Assembly (NCBI GenBank): GCA_944321895.1
Contig: CALUNA010000006.1
Location: 62,001-126,000, forward strand
DNA from: an uncultured Bacteroidales bacterium
GTDB taxonomy: Bacteria; Bacteroidota; Bacteroidia; Bacteroidales; Paludibacteraceae
DNA length: 64,000 nucleotides
Direction of reading: 5' to 3'
Shown here in pieces: positions 9,271 through 18,452 of the stretch. A model generated the notes under the pieces. It saw only the letters and a list, made by a program, of their open reading frames with translations. It was not told where the DNA came from and did no database searches. A program made the translations under genes and the position numbers. Each line of letters begins with the position of its first letter. The first letter of the stretch is position 1.

Positions 9271-10722
9271 ATGACACCACTCTTGATTTTTTGCATCATT
9301 GCCGCATATTTTGTCATACTATTTCTTGTTTCCTACCTTTCCGGCAGAAAAACCGATAATGCAGGATTCTTTTCCGGAAACAGGAAATCATCGTGGTATG
9401 TAGTCGCTTTTTCTACAATCGGGGCAGCCATATCCGGCGTAACATTCGTTTCCGTGCCCGGCATGGTGGCAACCGACGGTTTTGCATATCTGCAAATGGT
9501 ACTTGGGTTTACGGCCGGCCAGATCATTATTGCCTACGTGCTGATTCCGTTGTTTTACAGAATGAACCTGACCTCCATTTATGAATATCTGGAAAGCCGG
9601 TTCGGTGTTACTTCTTATAAGACGGGTGCATGGCTGTTTTTTATATCAAAAATGCTCGGAGCATCTGTCCGGCTGTTTGTTGTGTGCATTGTACAGCAAT
9701 TGTTGGTTTTCGGGCCGCTCGGCTTGCCATTCCTGCTGAATGTGCTGTTTACCATAGGCATGGTCTGGCTTTATACATGCAAAGGAGGTGTCCGCTCGCT
9801 GATATGGACAGATTCCCTCAAGACCTTCTGCCTGATTTTTTCCGTAGGCTTGTGCATTTATTACATTGCCATTGATTTGGACATGAATTTTCTGGAAGTC
9901 AGGAATCTGTTCCGTGAATCAGACATGGCGCGCATATTCTTTTTCGACGACATAAATGACAAGCACTATTTTTTCAAACAGTTTCTTGCCGGTGCGTTCA
10001 CTGTCATTGCCACTACCGGCCTTGACCAGGATATGATGCAGAAAACATTGAGCTGCAAGAATATCAAGGATTCGCAGAAAAACATGATAACCGGAAGCAT
10101 CTTGCAGATATTCATCAACCTGCTGTTTTTGATGCTCGGTGTTTTGCTCTATACATATGCGGCAGCCAATAACATACAATTGCCGGCCAAAGGCGATGAG
10201 GTTTTTCCGTTTCTGGCTACCCGGGGCTTCTTCCCGACCATAGTCGGCATCCTGTTCATAGTCGGCCTGATATCTGCAGCATATGCGGCCGCCGGCTCTG
10301 CATTGACAGCTTTGACAACATCATTTACGGTAGATATCCTGGACAGCAGGAAAAGACATAATGAAAAACAAACCGCCAGGTTGCGAAAGAGAGTACATGC
10401 AGGAATGGCCATAATCATGGGGACAGTTATTCTTGTAATTAATCAGTTGAACAACGATGCTGTCATAAACACGGTTTATACATTGGCAAGTTATACTTAC
10501 GGTCCTCTGCTTGGCATGTTCATCTTTGGTATTCTCAGCAGGAAGAAGCTTCGCGACAAATGGGTGCCGGTTGTCGCCCTGGCCTCGCCTGGTTTGTGCT
10601 ACATACTGGACATCAATTCCACAACATGGTTCAATGGCTACGTTTTCAGTCATGAACGCCTTATACTGAATGCATTGTTTACATTCATCGGCTTGTGTCT
10701 GCTCGCCCGTAAAAAGCAGTGA
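9271..10722 (+). CDS. Sodium:solute symporter (SSS family), paralogue of the gene at 1135-2592
   Basis: A 483-residue inner-membrane symporter with about 13 hydrophobic segments. It shares long blocks with the first symporter in this window: [11 protein letters not shown] near 55, TGAWLFFISKMLGASVRL near 115, [11 protein letters not shown] near 250, and YGPLLGMF near 410. The in-frame TTG at 9265 is ignored in favour of the ATG at 9271. The substrate is unknown. Its own promoter and the upstream rplS terminator isolate it, and mlaE follows behind a further promoter. Confidence 0.88.
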   Translation: MTPLLIFCIIAAYFVILFLVSYLSGRKTDNAGFFSGNRKSSWYVVAFSTIGAAISGVTFVSVPGMVATDGFAYLQMVLGFTAGQIIIAYVLIPLFYRMNLTSIYEYLESRFGVTSYKTGAWLFFISKMLGASVRLFVVCIVQQLLVFGPLGLPFLLNVLFTIGMVWLYTCKGGVRSLIWTDSLKTFCLIFSVGLCIYYIAIDLDMNFLEVRNLFRESDMARIFFFDDINDKHYFFKQFLAGAFTVIATTGLDQDMMQKTLSCKNIKDSQKNMITGSILQIFINLLFLMLGVLLYTYAAANNIQLPAKGDEVFPFLATRGFFPTIVGILFIVGLISAAYAAAGSALTALTTSFTVDILDSRKRHNEKQTARLRKRVHAGMAIIMGTVILVINQLNNDAVINTVYTLASYTYGPLLGMFIFGILSRKKLRDKWVPVVALASPGLCYILDINSTTWFNGYVFSHERLILNALFTFIGLCLLARKKQ

Positions 10723-10751
10723 CCGTTACTGTTTTTGTCGTCTTTTTTGTG

Positions 10752-10759
10752 TATCTTTG
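10752..10759 (+). promoter_or_regulatory. Bacteroidetes -7 box upstream of mlaE
   Basis: TATCTTTG followed by CGG, located inside the upstream extension of the mlaE frame. It shows that translation starts at the downstream ATG at 10788. Confidence 0.6.
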
Positions 10760-10787
10760 CGGAATCTTATGTTACCGTTATAACACT

Positions 10788-11528
10788 ATGAATGTTTTTG
10801 CCCACATTGGCCGTTATACTCAATTAATGGGACGTACATTGGTACGTCCTGACAGCTGGCGCATTTCGTTCCGCATGTTCATGAAAGAATTGGATAAAAT
10901 CGGACTGCAGACATTGCCCATCCTTATAGTAATGTCAGTCTTCATGGGAGCCATTATGACCATACAGACCAAGCTGAATACGGAAAATCCGATTCTGCCA
11001 ACCTATACGACCGGGTTGGTTACCCGTGACACGCTGTTGCTGGAATTTACGAGCACCATTTTGTGCCTGATTCTGGCTGGAAAGATCGGATCCAGCATAG
11101 CATCGGAAATTGGAACCATGCGCATAACCGAACAGATAGATGCGTTGGAAATCATGGGCGTCAATTCTGCCAATTATTTGATTCTGCCCAAAATCATTGC
11201 ATTTATTGTAGTCATGCCGTTTTTCGTCATTATCAGTTCTGCCATAGGACTCTTCGGCGGCTATTTGTCTGCTCTGCTTACGGATATTATTACCGTTTCT
11301 GACTATCTGCTTGGTATCCAATATGCATTCATCCCGTATTATGTATTTTACGCTGTCGTAAAATCCGTTGTATTTGCCTTTCTTATTGCATCCATAGCTT
11401 CCTATTATGGTTATTATGCCTATGGCGGAGCTTTGGATGTCGGCAAGGCAAGTACCAATGCCGTTGTGAACAGCAGTCTGCTTATCCTGCTATTTGACCT
11501 TATTATTACAGATTTGATGCTAAACTAA
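10788..11528 (+). CDS. MlaE-family phospholipid ABC transporter permease
   Basis: A 246-residue membrane protein of the MlaE/TrgD1 permease family, which moves phospholipids between the inner and outer membranes. It has about five hydrophobic segments and the family motif region GKIGSSIASEIGTMRITEQIDALEIMG split across 98-124. The frame is open back to 10719, overlapping the symporter gene, but the -7 box at 10752-10759 supports the ATG at 10788. The ATPase follows 17 bases later. An MCE-domain (MlaD) gene is not next to them and must lie elsewhere. Confidence 0.87.
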   Translation: MNVFAHIGRYTQLMGRTLVRPDSWRISFRMFMKELDKIGLQTLPILIVMSVFMGAIMTIQTKLNTENPILPTYTTGLVTRDTLLLEFTSTILCLILAGKIGSSIASEIGTMRITEQIDALEIMGVNSANYLILPKIIAFIVVMPFFVIISSAIGLFGGYLSALLTDIITVSDYLLGIQYAFIPYYVFYAVVKSVVFAFLIASIASYYGYYAYGGALDVGKASTNAVVNSSLLILLFDLIITDLMLN

Positions 11529-11545
11529 AAACCACCCTCAATAAA

Positions 11546-12304
11546 ATGATAGAAGTAAAACACATAACCAAATCGTTTGATGGCGAGGTTGTCCTGAAAG
11601 ATATTTCTGCCATATTCGAGAGTGGAAAAGCCAATATGATTATCGGACCGAGCGGCTCAGGAAAGACGGTGCTGATGAAGAGCGTAATCGGCCTGCACCG
11701 CATAGACAGCGGGCGCATAGAATATGATGGGCGCAATCTGCCGGACATGCGCATGAAAGACATACGCATTCTGCGGCGTGAAGTTGGCATGCTTTTTCAG
11801 GGGGCGGCCTTGTTCGATTCCATGACCGTGTTGGAAAATGTCATGTTCCCGCTTGAAATGTTTTCCGGAAAAACGGCGGAAGAGCAGAAGGAACGCGCAT
11901 ACTTCTGTTTGCAACGTGTCAACATGCCTGAACGTTCCTATAACCTGATGCCATCTGAAATAAGCGGTGGCATGCAGAAGCGCGTTGCAATAGCCAGGGC
12001 TATTGCCCTGAACCCGAAATATCTGTTTTGCGACGAGCCTAATTCAGGATTGGACCCGCAGACATCGCTCATTATCGACAAATTAATACACGAAATAACA
12101 CAGGAATACAATATTACTACCATCATTAACTCGCATGACATGAATTCCATTATGGAAATCGGCGACAATATCGTATTTATCCAGCAGGGAGAAAAAAAAT
12201 GGCAGGGTAGCCGACACGACATTTTCCATGCCGATTGTGAGAGTCTGGACAAATTCGTATTTGCATCAAATCTTTACAAACGCATCAAGTCAACGCAAAA
12301 GTAG
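11546..12304 (+). CDS. MlaF-family phospholipid ABC transporter ATPase
   Basis: A 252-residue ABC ATPase with Walker A GPSGSGKT at 34-41, signature SGGMQKRVAIARA near 140, Walker B YLFCDEP near 165, and a switch His in NSHDM near 198. Gene order and sequence pair it with the upstream MlaE-like permease. Together they would power lipid trafficking for outer-membrane asymmetry. xth follows after 6 bases, so the two genes are probably co-transcribed. Confidence 0.9.
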   Translation: MIEVKHITKSFDGEVVLKDISAIFESGKANMIIGPSGSGKTVLMKSVIGLHRIDSGRIEYDGRNLPDMRMKDIRILRREVGMLFQGAALFDSMTVLENVMFPLEMFSGKTAEEQKERAYFCLQRVNMPERSYNLMPSEISGGMQKRVAIARAIALNPKYLFCDEPNSGLDPQTSLIIDKLIHEITQEYNITTIINSHDMNSIMEIGDNIVFIQQGEKKWQGSRHDIFHADCESLDKFVFASNLYKRIKSTQK

Positions 12305-12310
12305 TCTATT

Positions 12311-13075
12311 ATGAAAATCATATCATACAACGTGAACGGAATCCGTGCCGCATTGGGCAAAGGTCTGGCGGAATGGCTGAAGCAGGAGAATCCGGACATC
12401 GCATGTCTGCAAGAAACCAAAGCACAACCCGGACAAATAGATACATCTGTCTTTGAGAAAATAGGATATAATGTTTATTTGCATTCAGCCGAAAGGAAAG
12501 GATACAGCGGCGTTGCCATATTATCCAAACAAAAGCCAGACCGTATTGTGGCCGGTATGGGCATTGAACGTTATGACAGTGAAGGACGTGTGCTTCGGGC
12601 TGACTTCGGTGAACTGACTGTCGTTTCCGTTTATGTGCCATCTGGTTCATCTGGCGATGAACGGCAGGCTTTCAAAATGGATTTTCTGGAAGCGTTCCTT
12701 CCTTATGTAAACAACCTGCGCAAGGAACGGCCGAATCTGGTTGTATGCGGAGACTATAATATCTGCCACAAACCGATTGACATTAACCATCCTGAAAGAC
12801 AGGTTGGTGTTTCCGGTTTTCTGCCGGAAGAGCGGTTCTGGATGGATAAATATGAAGCTGCCGGCATGGTCGATTCGTTCCGCGTATTTGACCAGTCGGC
12901 CGAGAAATACAGTTGGTGGAGCTTCCGTGGCGGCGCGCGCTTCCGGAACGCAGGCTGGCGCATCGACTATCATTGGGTCAGCGAACCGCTCCGCCAACAC
13001 TTGACAGGAGCCGCCATTCTGGCCGATGTCGTACATTCCGACCACTGCCCCGTCCGTGTGGAACTGAACATGTAG
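12311..13075 (+). CDS. xth: Exodeoxyribonuclease III (AP endonuclease, XthA/ExoA type)
   Basis: A 254-residue endonuclease/exonuclease/phosphatase-fold DNA-repair enzyme that cuts at abasic sites. Metal and catalytic residues are visible: Asn7 (SYNVNG), Glu35 (CLQETKA), the GDYNICH motif near 153, the RIDYHWVS motif near 215, and the closing SDHCPV with the catalytic His. The length is typical for the cytoplasmic enzyme. It ends in a strong palindromic terminator shared with the convergent gene. Confidence 0.94.
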   Translation: MKIISYNVNGIRAALGKGLAEWLKQENPDIACLQETKAQPGQIDTSVFEKIGYNVYLHSAERKGYSGVAILSKQKPDRIVAGMGIERYDSEGRVLRADFGELTVVSVYVPSGSSGDERQAFKMDFLEAFLPYVNNLRKERPNLVVCGDYNICHKPIDINHPERQVGVSGFLPEERFWMDKYEAAGMVDSFRVFDQSAEKYSWWSFRGGARFRNAGWRIDYHWVSEPLRQHLTGAAILADVVHSDHCPVRVELNM

Positions 13076-13093
13076 GAAATGTTGGGAAAATAC

Positions 13094-13135
13094 ATAAAAA
13101 GGAAAAGTCCGGTTAACCGGACTTTTCCTTTTTAT
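13094..13135. terminator. Bidirectional terminator between xth and the T9SS nuclease gene
   Basis: A perfect 42-base palindrome centred on GGTTAACC, with an A5 run on the left and a T5 run on the right. Each strand therefore has a stem followed by T residues, fitting the convergent genes on either side. Confidence 0.88.
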
Positions 13136-13147
13136 ACGCTCCAAAAA

Positions 13148-15148
13148 TCAAGGTACAATCACCTTATGGGTTTCCGTATATCCATTGGCATCACGCAAAT
13201 AAACAACATACAATCCCTGTGATGGCATTTCCAGCTGATAATTTTCTGTAATGGCCTCTGAAAGTACAACTGAACGTCCCAACAGGTCATACACGCTTAC
13301 ATACATGCCTGCAGCGCCGCCAACCGTCATTATGCGCCCGGAAACATGAACGGAAGTCTGCTGAGAATGGGTTGTCGGCAGTGCCGTGCGCTTGCAGATT
13401 GCCGTCAGCTTCACGTTATCAATTTCCCATGTGGCGGCACTTTCCGTATCAGTTGAAACATATTTGAAGGCAAACCGGGTGTTTTCTGTCAGGTATTGCT
13501 CGGGAACAGATATGTTACCGCTGTTTACAAAAGTCCAGTTTGACCCGCTTGGATAGGTCGGGATGTCCAATTGCTCCCACGTGGTGGTCTGGACATCGCC
13601 GGTGTAATCGTTAGTCAGCCACAAAGTCTGATAATCCGCTTTGCGGTTGTTCCTGTCATAATTGATGGCATGGTTGAATGTCAAAGTAGCCGTCTGATAT
13701 CCGCTCAAATCATATGCAGCCGAAACAAGCCAGTCTTCGTTGGCATAATTTGCACTGTTGCTGTATCCGCTCATTTTGGCATAACCGTATGAATCGCAGA
13801 GCCAGTTTTGGCTGCCGGTTACACTCTGCGCATCAAACGGGGCAAGCGAAGATTCGAATGTGTAATTCACATTCAGATCCTGGCAAGTCGTTTCTTCGCC
13901 GCCTTCGTTGCTGCCTTCGCCAAAACGCAAGCCTACAATCACAGGATCATGGTCGGCACTGCGCCAGATTGTCCCCGCATCATATTTTCGCGCCGGACGT
14001 TCATCCGCATTAATGTGATAAACCGTTGCACCGGTAACATAATCCAACATTGTAGCGGAAGCAAAGGCATGGTCGAGCAGTTCTGTCGTATAATCAAAAA
14101 CCTTGCTGTATGTTCCCGGCTCGTAAATAGCCAGCAAATCCGTATAATCCGCATTTTGTATAATCTGCAATGGCTCTTCGCCCGTGCAGGAGTTGAAATC
14201 GCCCATCAACAAAATGTCATTATCAGAATATTTGGACGGCGCTGTTTTCAAGAAATTCACAAGGTGGTTGGCATTGGTCAGACGTGTTGCCTCGCCTTCA
14301 TCGTCACTGGTGTCTTTTGCCTTGAAGTGGTTCATGCCCAGCACAAAAGTTTCTCCCGTATCCAGATCCCTGAATCCCTGGGCGATATTCCGTTTCTTGT
14401 AAATGCTACTTGTCGAGGTTTCGCTAAAGCCTCCATACGGTTCAACAGCAGATGTTTTATAAATGAATCCTGAACGGGTATAAGTGCTTGTGGTCGTGAT
14501 ATTGTCTTGTACCGCGGCATAGACATTGCTTCCCCATGCTTCATTCAATGCAGTGGCAAGCGCTTGCATGGCTGTCGGTTCCTCTTCCATCTCACAAAGG
14601 GCAAAAATATCCGCGTTGATATCTTGCAAGGCCGCAATGACTTTGCTTTTCTTGGTTGCATCTTCACCCGACGTTTTTGTGACTATGTAAAAATTCTCGA
14701 CATTGAATCCGCAAATTTTGAGGCCATAATTGCCGATGTCGCCATGTCGCGCCGGACGTTCATGGTCAATGTAGGTCATTGCACGCTGCACAACAGCCGT
14801 GTTTGCTCCCGTAACCTTCATGGTAACGTTGGCCAGTTTGGTTCCCAGACGTTTGAACCCCGGGGTGTAGTCATTATCGTATAGTGTAAATGCATAAACT
14901 GCACGCGGATTATTTCCCTGTTCACAATCGTTTTGTACCCGGTGGTCAGATACGTACATATCGGTACAGTTATTGGTTGTGTAACCGTTCAAGTATAGTG
15001 TATCGCTAACCGGCAAACTGACAATCCGATTGATATAAGGTGTCATGTTTCCGGTGGAAAATAATTGTTCAAAGCTGACCGTTTCCTGTGCCGGAAGCAA
15101 AACGGATATCTGTACGGCAGTACAAAACAGAAGTACTTTTTTCATCAT
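13148..15148 (-). CDS. Secreted endonuclease/exonuclease/phosphatase-family protein with T9SS C-terminal sorting domain
   Basis: A 666-residue exported protein. Residues 1-20 form a signal peptide (LLPAQE cleavage region). About 20-125 is a beta-rich N-terminal region. About 145-405 is an endonuclease/exonuclease/phosphatase domain with CGFNVENFY, CEMEEE, LLMGDFNS and SADHDPV. About 425-590 resembles a jelly-roll (choice-of-anchor J-like) domain. The last 75 residues form a type IX secretion signal (VYDLLGRSV, GLYVVYLRD, THKVIVP). It is probably an extracellular nuclease or phosphatase. The gene is alone, converging on xth and set off from efp by a terminator. Confidence 0.85.
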   Translation of the reverse strand: MMKKVLLFCTAVQISVLLPAQETVSFEQLFSTGNMTPYINRIVSLPVSDTLYLNGYTTNNCTDMYVSDHRVQNDCEQGNNPRAVYAFTLYDNDYTPGFKRLGTKLANVTMKVTGANTAVVQRAMTYIDHERPARHGDIGNYGLKICGFNVENFYIVTKTSGEDATKKSKVIAALQDINADIFALCEMEEEPTAMQALATALNEAWGSNVYAAVQDNITTTSTYTRSGFIYKTSAVEPYGGFSETSTSSIYKKRNIAQGFRDLDTGETFVLGMNHFKAKDTSDDEGEATRLTNANHLVNFLKTAPSKYSDNDILLMGDFNSCTGEEPLQIIQNADYTDLLAIYEPGTYSKVFDYTTELLDHAFASATMLDYVTGATVYHINADERPARKYDAGTIWRSADHDPVIVGLRFGEGSNEGGEETTCQDLNVNYTFESSLAPFDAQSVTGSQNWLCDSYGYAKMSGYSNSANYANEDWLVSAAYDLSGYQTATLTFNHAINYDRNNRKADYQTLWLTNDYTGDVQTTTWEQLDIPTYPSGSNWTFVNSGNISVPEQYLTENTRFAFKYVSTDTESAATWEIDNVKLTAICKRTALPTTHSQQTSVHVSGRIMTVGGAAGMYVSVYDLLGRSVVLSEAITENYQLEMPSQGLYVVYLRDANGYTETHKVIVP

Positions 15149-15199
15149 GGTTTTGCTGTTTGTTTTATGATTAATGATATCTTCTTTTGTAAAAACGAC

Positions 15200-15232
15200 G
15201 AATGACCGTAAGGAATCACCTTGCGGTCATTC
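15200..15232 (-). terminator. Terminator after efp
   Basis: On the minus strand, GAATGACCGCAAGG pairs with CCTTACGGTCATTC, with one mismatched or wobble position and a 5-base loop. It is followed by GTCGTTTTTAC. Confidence 0.75.
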
Positions 15233-15254
15233 TTTGGGGAGTCGGGGAAACTCC

Positions 15255-15821
15255 CTATGCTTTTACACGGCCCTGATAAGAACCGTCGCGTGTATCAATT
15301 TCGATTATTTCGCCTTCGTTAATGAACAGCGGAACACGTACTTCTGCACCGGTTTCCACTTTGGCTGGTTTGGTGGCATTAGTGGCCGTATCTCCTTTCA
15401 GTCCCGGCTCCGTGTAAGTTACTTTCAATTGAACCTTAACAGGAACTTCTGCAAACAGAATCGTTTCCGTAGAAGCGTCCGAAACAACTTCCACAACCAT
15501 TTCTTCTTTCAGGAAGTCAACACCCGTTATCAAGTCATGTGCAATCGGGGCCTGTTCATATGTTTCCTGGTTCATAAAGATGTAATCGTTACCTTCTTTA
15601 TACAGGAACTGGTAGGGCCGACGTTCCACGCGTACATCTTCCAGCTTTTCACCAATATTAAAGCGACGTTCCAAAACACGTCCATCAACGACATCTTTTA
15701 GTTTTGTACGCATGAACGTATTCCCTTTACCGGGTTTTACGTGCAAGAAATCGATTACAAAATACAGGCGTCCGTCCATACGGATGCAGGTTCCCATTTT
15801 TATGTCCTGTGCATTAATCAT
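15255..15821 (-). CDS. efp: Translation elongation factor P
   Basis: A 188-residue EF-P, which relieves ribosome stalling at polyproline. It has an N-terminal KOW-like domain and two OB domains. The modification loop reads KPGKGN with Lys32 at the tip, the residue that is lysylated in many bacteria. No epmA or epmB homologue is in this window, so its modification state is open. It has its own promoter (15899-15906) and terminator. Confidence 0.96.
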   Translation of the reverse strand: MINAQDIKMGTCIRMDGRLYFVIDFLHVKPGKGNTFMRTKLKDVVDGRVLERRFNIGEKLEDVRVERRPYQFLYKEGNDYIFMNQETYEQAPIAHDLITGVDFLKEEMVVEVVSDASTETILFAEVPVKVQLKVTYTEPGLKGDTATNATKPAKVETGAEVRVPLFINEGEIIEIDTRDGSYQGRVKA

Positions 15822-15898
15822 ATTATGTTATTTCTTTTTGATTGATTATTAATCTGTTCTGATTACGTTGTTTCTTTTGCGGCTAATGAAATGTGGTG

Positions 15899-15906
15899 CA
15901 AAAATA
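15899..15906 (-). promoter_or_regulatory. Bacteroidetes -7 box upstream of efp
   Basis: TATTTTTG on the minus strand, about 78 bases before the efp ATG, between efp and the end of the marC-like gene. Confidence 0.5.
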
Positions 15907-15930
15907 TGCATTTTCCGACAATCTTGCAAA

Positions 15931-16506
15931 TCAAAAGAGCGAACTCAGATTTCCTGTAAACAATTTAACGGAAATGGCCAACAGAATAATGCCGAAAAAT
16001 TTGCGCATTACGTAGATGCCGCCTTTCCCGAAGAATTTCTCTATTTTAGATGTGGAGCGTAGCACAAAATAAACAAATATCATGTTGAGTACCAGACCAA
16101 TAATAATATTTTCCACGTCATATTCGGCACGTAGTGACAATAAGGTCGTAAACGAACCGGGACCCGCAATCAGCGGAAACGCCAGGGGGACAATGGATGA
16201 GCTTCCTTCCGGTCCGCGGTTGCGGAATATTTCTATGTCAAGCAACATTTCCAGGGAAAAGATGAAAATGACCAAGGCTCCGGCAACGGCAAACGACTGT
16301 ATGTCCACATTGAAAATCTTCAATATGAAATCACCGGCAAACAGAAATAACAACAGAATAGCCAATGCAACCAATGTTGCCTGCAAGGCATGTATCTTTT
16401 CGCCTTTCTGGCGCAACGACAATATCAACGGGACGGAACCCAGAATGTCAATAATGGCGAACAGTACCATAAAGGTACTTGATATCTGCAAAAAACTAAG
16501 ATTCAT
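15931..16506 (-). CDS. MarC/YchE-family inner-membrane protein
   Basis: A 191-residue protein with six hydrophobic segments and family features (AIIDILGSVP near 20, FPLIAGPGSFTTLLSL near 110). The function of the family is not settled; the early link to multidrug resistance was not upheld. The ATG at 16504-16506 is chosen because it begins the first membrane segment and leaves a 5-base gap after the upstream glycosyltransferase. It is the last gene of the minus-strand polysaccharide run. Confidence 0.85.
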   Translation of the reverse strand: MNLSFLQISSTFMVLFAIIDILGSVPLILSLRQKGEKIHALQATLVALAILLLFLFAGDFILKIFNVDIQSFAVAGALVIFIFSLEMLLDIEIFRNRGPEGSSSIVPLAFPLIAGPGSFTTLLSLRAEYDVENIIIGLVLNMIFVYFVLRSTSKIEKFFGKGGIYVMRKFFGIILLAISVKLFTGNLSSLF

Positions 16507-16511
16507 ATGTA

Positions 16512-17327
16512 TTATTTCTTTGGTATATATGCATTTAAACAACGCTGGTTAAAACTGTGCCTTTCCTTGTCCCGGCACCAACCCCATTTATTAAAATAGC
16601 GGCACATGTTGATGATATGTATCCACAACATTTTTTTATTCTTATAAGATTCCCTGCCGTGGGCGTGTATAACCGAAATTTCAGGATAAAAAACCGTTTC
16701 GTAATAACGGTGTATGCGCCTGGTTAAATCAATGTCCTCCGGATACATGAAAAAGCGTTCATCAAAAAGCCCGACTTGCCGCAAGGCTTCTGTCCTGAGA
16801 AGCATAAAACATCCTGACAGATACGGAATGTTCATTGTTTTGTCATAACCGCTTTTGCGTAGCTCAAAACGCTCCATACGTTTCTGTATCCATGTCGCCG
16901 GCAAAAAACGACGTCCCCACAAATCGAGAGGAGCCGGTAACAGTTTGCAAAGATACTGAATTCTGCCGTCAGGATAAAATATTTTAGGCGTTAACAAACC
17001 GATTTTTGGATGATTGTGCATGAATTGCAACGCAGTATCCAGTATTTCCGGTTGGAAAACGACATCTGCATTCACAACCAGGTGGAAGGGAACAGCTTGT
17101 TCCAGGGTTTTCCGGATTGCCATATTGTGGGCGGCGCCATATCCCAGATTCCGGCCGTTGAACATGTAAACGGCAGGCAAGGCGGCCATCTGCTCGTTCC
17201 TTTCCGGTGAATTGTCTATCAAGTAAATGTGTTTGACCAACTGGCTTTCGCGCAAAGCAAGAACAACTCTTTCGACATCTTCAGGAGGTGTCTGATAAAG
17301 CACCATGGAAACATTGAGACAGGACAT
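16512..17327 (-). CDS. Glycosyltransferase family 2, rhamnosyltransferase-like
   Basis: A 271-residue GT-A fold enzyme with the nucleotide-sugar-binding opening (VSMVLYQTPPEDVERVV), NGRNLGYGAAHNMAI near 60, the DxD-type motif VNADV near 88, and a C-terminal EDIDLTRRIHRYY segment. This layout is that of WbbL/RfbN-like rhamnosyltransferases, though the sugar cannot be assigned by eye. It would act on the cytoplasmic face on a lipid-linked oligosaccharide. The upstream GT4 gene is 12 bases away. Confidence 0.85.
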   Translation of the reverse strand: MSCLNVSMVLYQTPPEDVERVVLALRESQLVKHIYLIDNSPERNEQMAALPAVYMFNGRNLGYGAAHNMAIRKTLEQAVPFHLVVNADVVFQPEILDTALQFMHNHPKIGLLTPKIFYPDGRIQYLCKLLPAPLDLWGRRFLPATWIQKRMERFELRKSGYDKTMNIPYLSGCFMLLRTEALRQVGLFDERFFMYPEDIDLTRRIHRYYETVFYPEISVIHAHGRESYKNKKMLWIHIINMCRYFNKWGWCRDKERHSFNQRCLNAYIPKK

Positions 17328-17339
17328 GCGGCAATCGAG

Positions 17340-18452
17340 CTATTGATATATTTCTTTCAGTATGGGATAAATCTGATCGGTTAAAAAATGGTTCTTTATC
17401 CAGTTCTTTGCGTTGGCAGACATTCTTTCGTGCAAATCATCGGAATGCAAAAGTTTATTCACCGCGTCTGCAAATTGCCGGATATTTCTGTTTTCGACAA
17501 CAAACCCTGTTTCCTGATCTTGATTTACCCAAAGGGCACCGGAGCCTTCTACTTTGAATGACACAGCCGGGGTTCCACAAAATAACGCCTCGGCCAAAGC
17601 AACCCCGAAAGCCTCGCGCCGATCCAACGAAGGGAATGCAAACACAGTTGCAGCATACATGTAGTAACGCAATTCTACTTCTGACAAATATCCCAGGAAA
17701 AATACATTGGAATAATTTGCGGCCTTCTTTTTCAGCATATCCGTCTGTTCTCCACTTCCACCGATCAAAACGACAGCAGACTTATCCATGTATGGCACGC
17801 TATCTATCAGACAGTCAAATCCTTTATAAGGTACATGCCTGCCAACGGCAAAAATAATTTTCCGATTGCCATATTGTTGCTTTATTTTCTGGATTCGTGC
17901 CACATCGTCATTCTGCAGGACAAATTTACTCTCATTGATCGTATTGGGCAAAATGACAGTCTTTGTTGTAAATTCCCTCAAAGGAACAGAACTTTCCAGA
18001 TACATTGGGCTTGTAGCCAGAATTTTATAAGCCTTCTTTAGCAACAAGCGTTCCCATGGTTTGTAAATAGGATACAATGTCATTTTGCCCAATACATCCG
18101 CATGCCAATGGACAACGACCTTTGCTCCGTGTAAGTTAATGGACAATAACTGGAAAGCAATCAACGGATTCGGCAAATGCAAGTGTAAATAATCCGGTCT
18201 GAAATCGGCAATCATTTTACGCAAATGCCATGTATAATTCAAAGGAATTGGCTGAGAGGCAATTACTCCGACAATTCCGACACGCAATACATCCACATCG
18301 CCCGGTTCAAAAACCGTTTCTTTTGAATTATTGAAGCAAATAACCTTTTGTTCATAATAAGGTTTCAGTTGCTCGACCAATGTATGGGCAACATTTTCTA
18401 TGCCGCCATAATATGGATGATAAAACTTGGATACGTGTAAAATTCTTTTCAT
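17340..18452 (-). CDS. Glycosyltransferase family 4 (GT-B fold)
   Basis: A 370-residue GT4 enzyme. The N-terminal domain opens with HVSKFYHPYYGGIENVA, including the donor-side GG motif. The C-terminal domain has FAVGRHVPYKGFDCLI, then the E-x7-E motif region EAFGVALAEALFCGTPAVSF. A retaining sugar transferase of surface-polysaccharide assembly is likely. Its ATG overlaps the stop of the upstream GT2 gene by 4 bases. Confidence 0.88.
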   Translation of the reverse strand: MKRILHVSKFYHPYYGGIENVAHTLVEQLKPYYEQKVICFNNSKETVFEPGDVDVLRVGIVGVIASQPIPLNYTWHLRKMIADFRPDYLHLHLPNPLIAFQLLSINLHGAKVVVHWHADVLGKMTLYPIYKPWERLLLKKAYKILATSPMYLESSVPLREFTTKTVILPNTINESKFVLQNDDVARIQKIKQQYGNRKIIFAVGRHVPYKGFDCLIDSVPYMDKSAVVLIGGSGEQTDMLKKKAANYSNVFFLGYLSEVELRYYMYAATVFAFPSLDRREAFGVALAEALFCGTPAVSFKVEGSGALWVNQDQETGFVVENRNIRQFADAVNKLLHSDDLHERMSANAKNWIKNHFLTDQIYPILKEIYQ

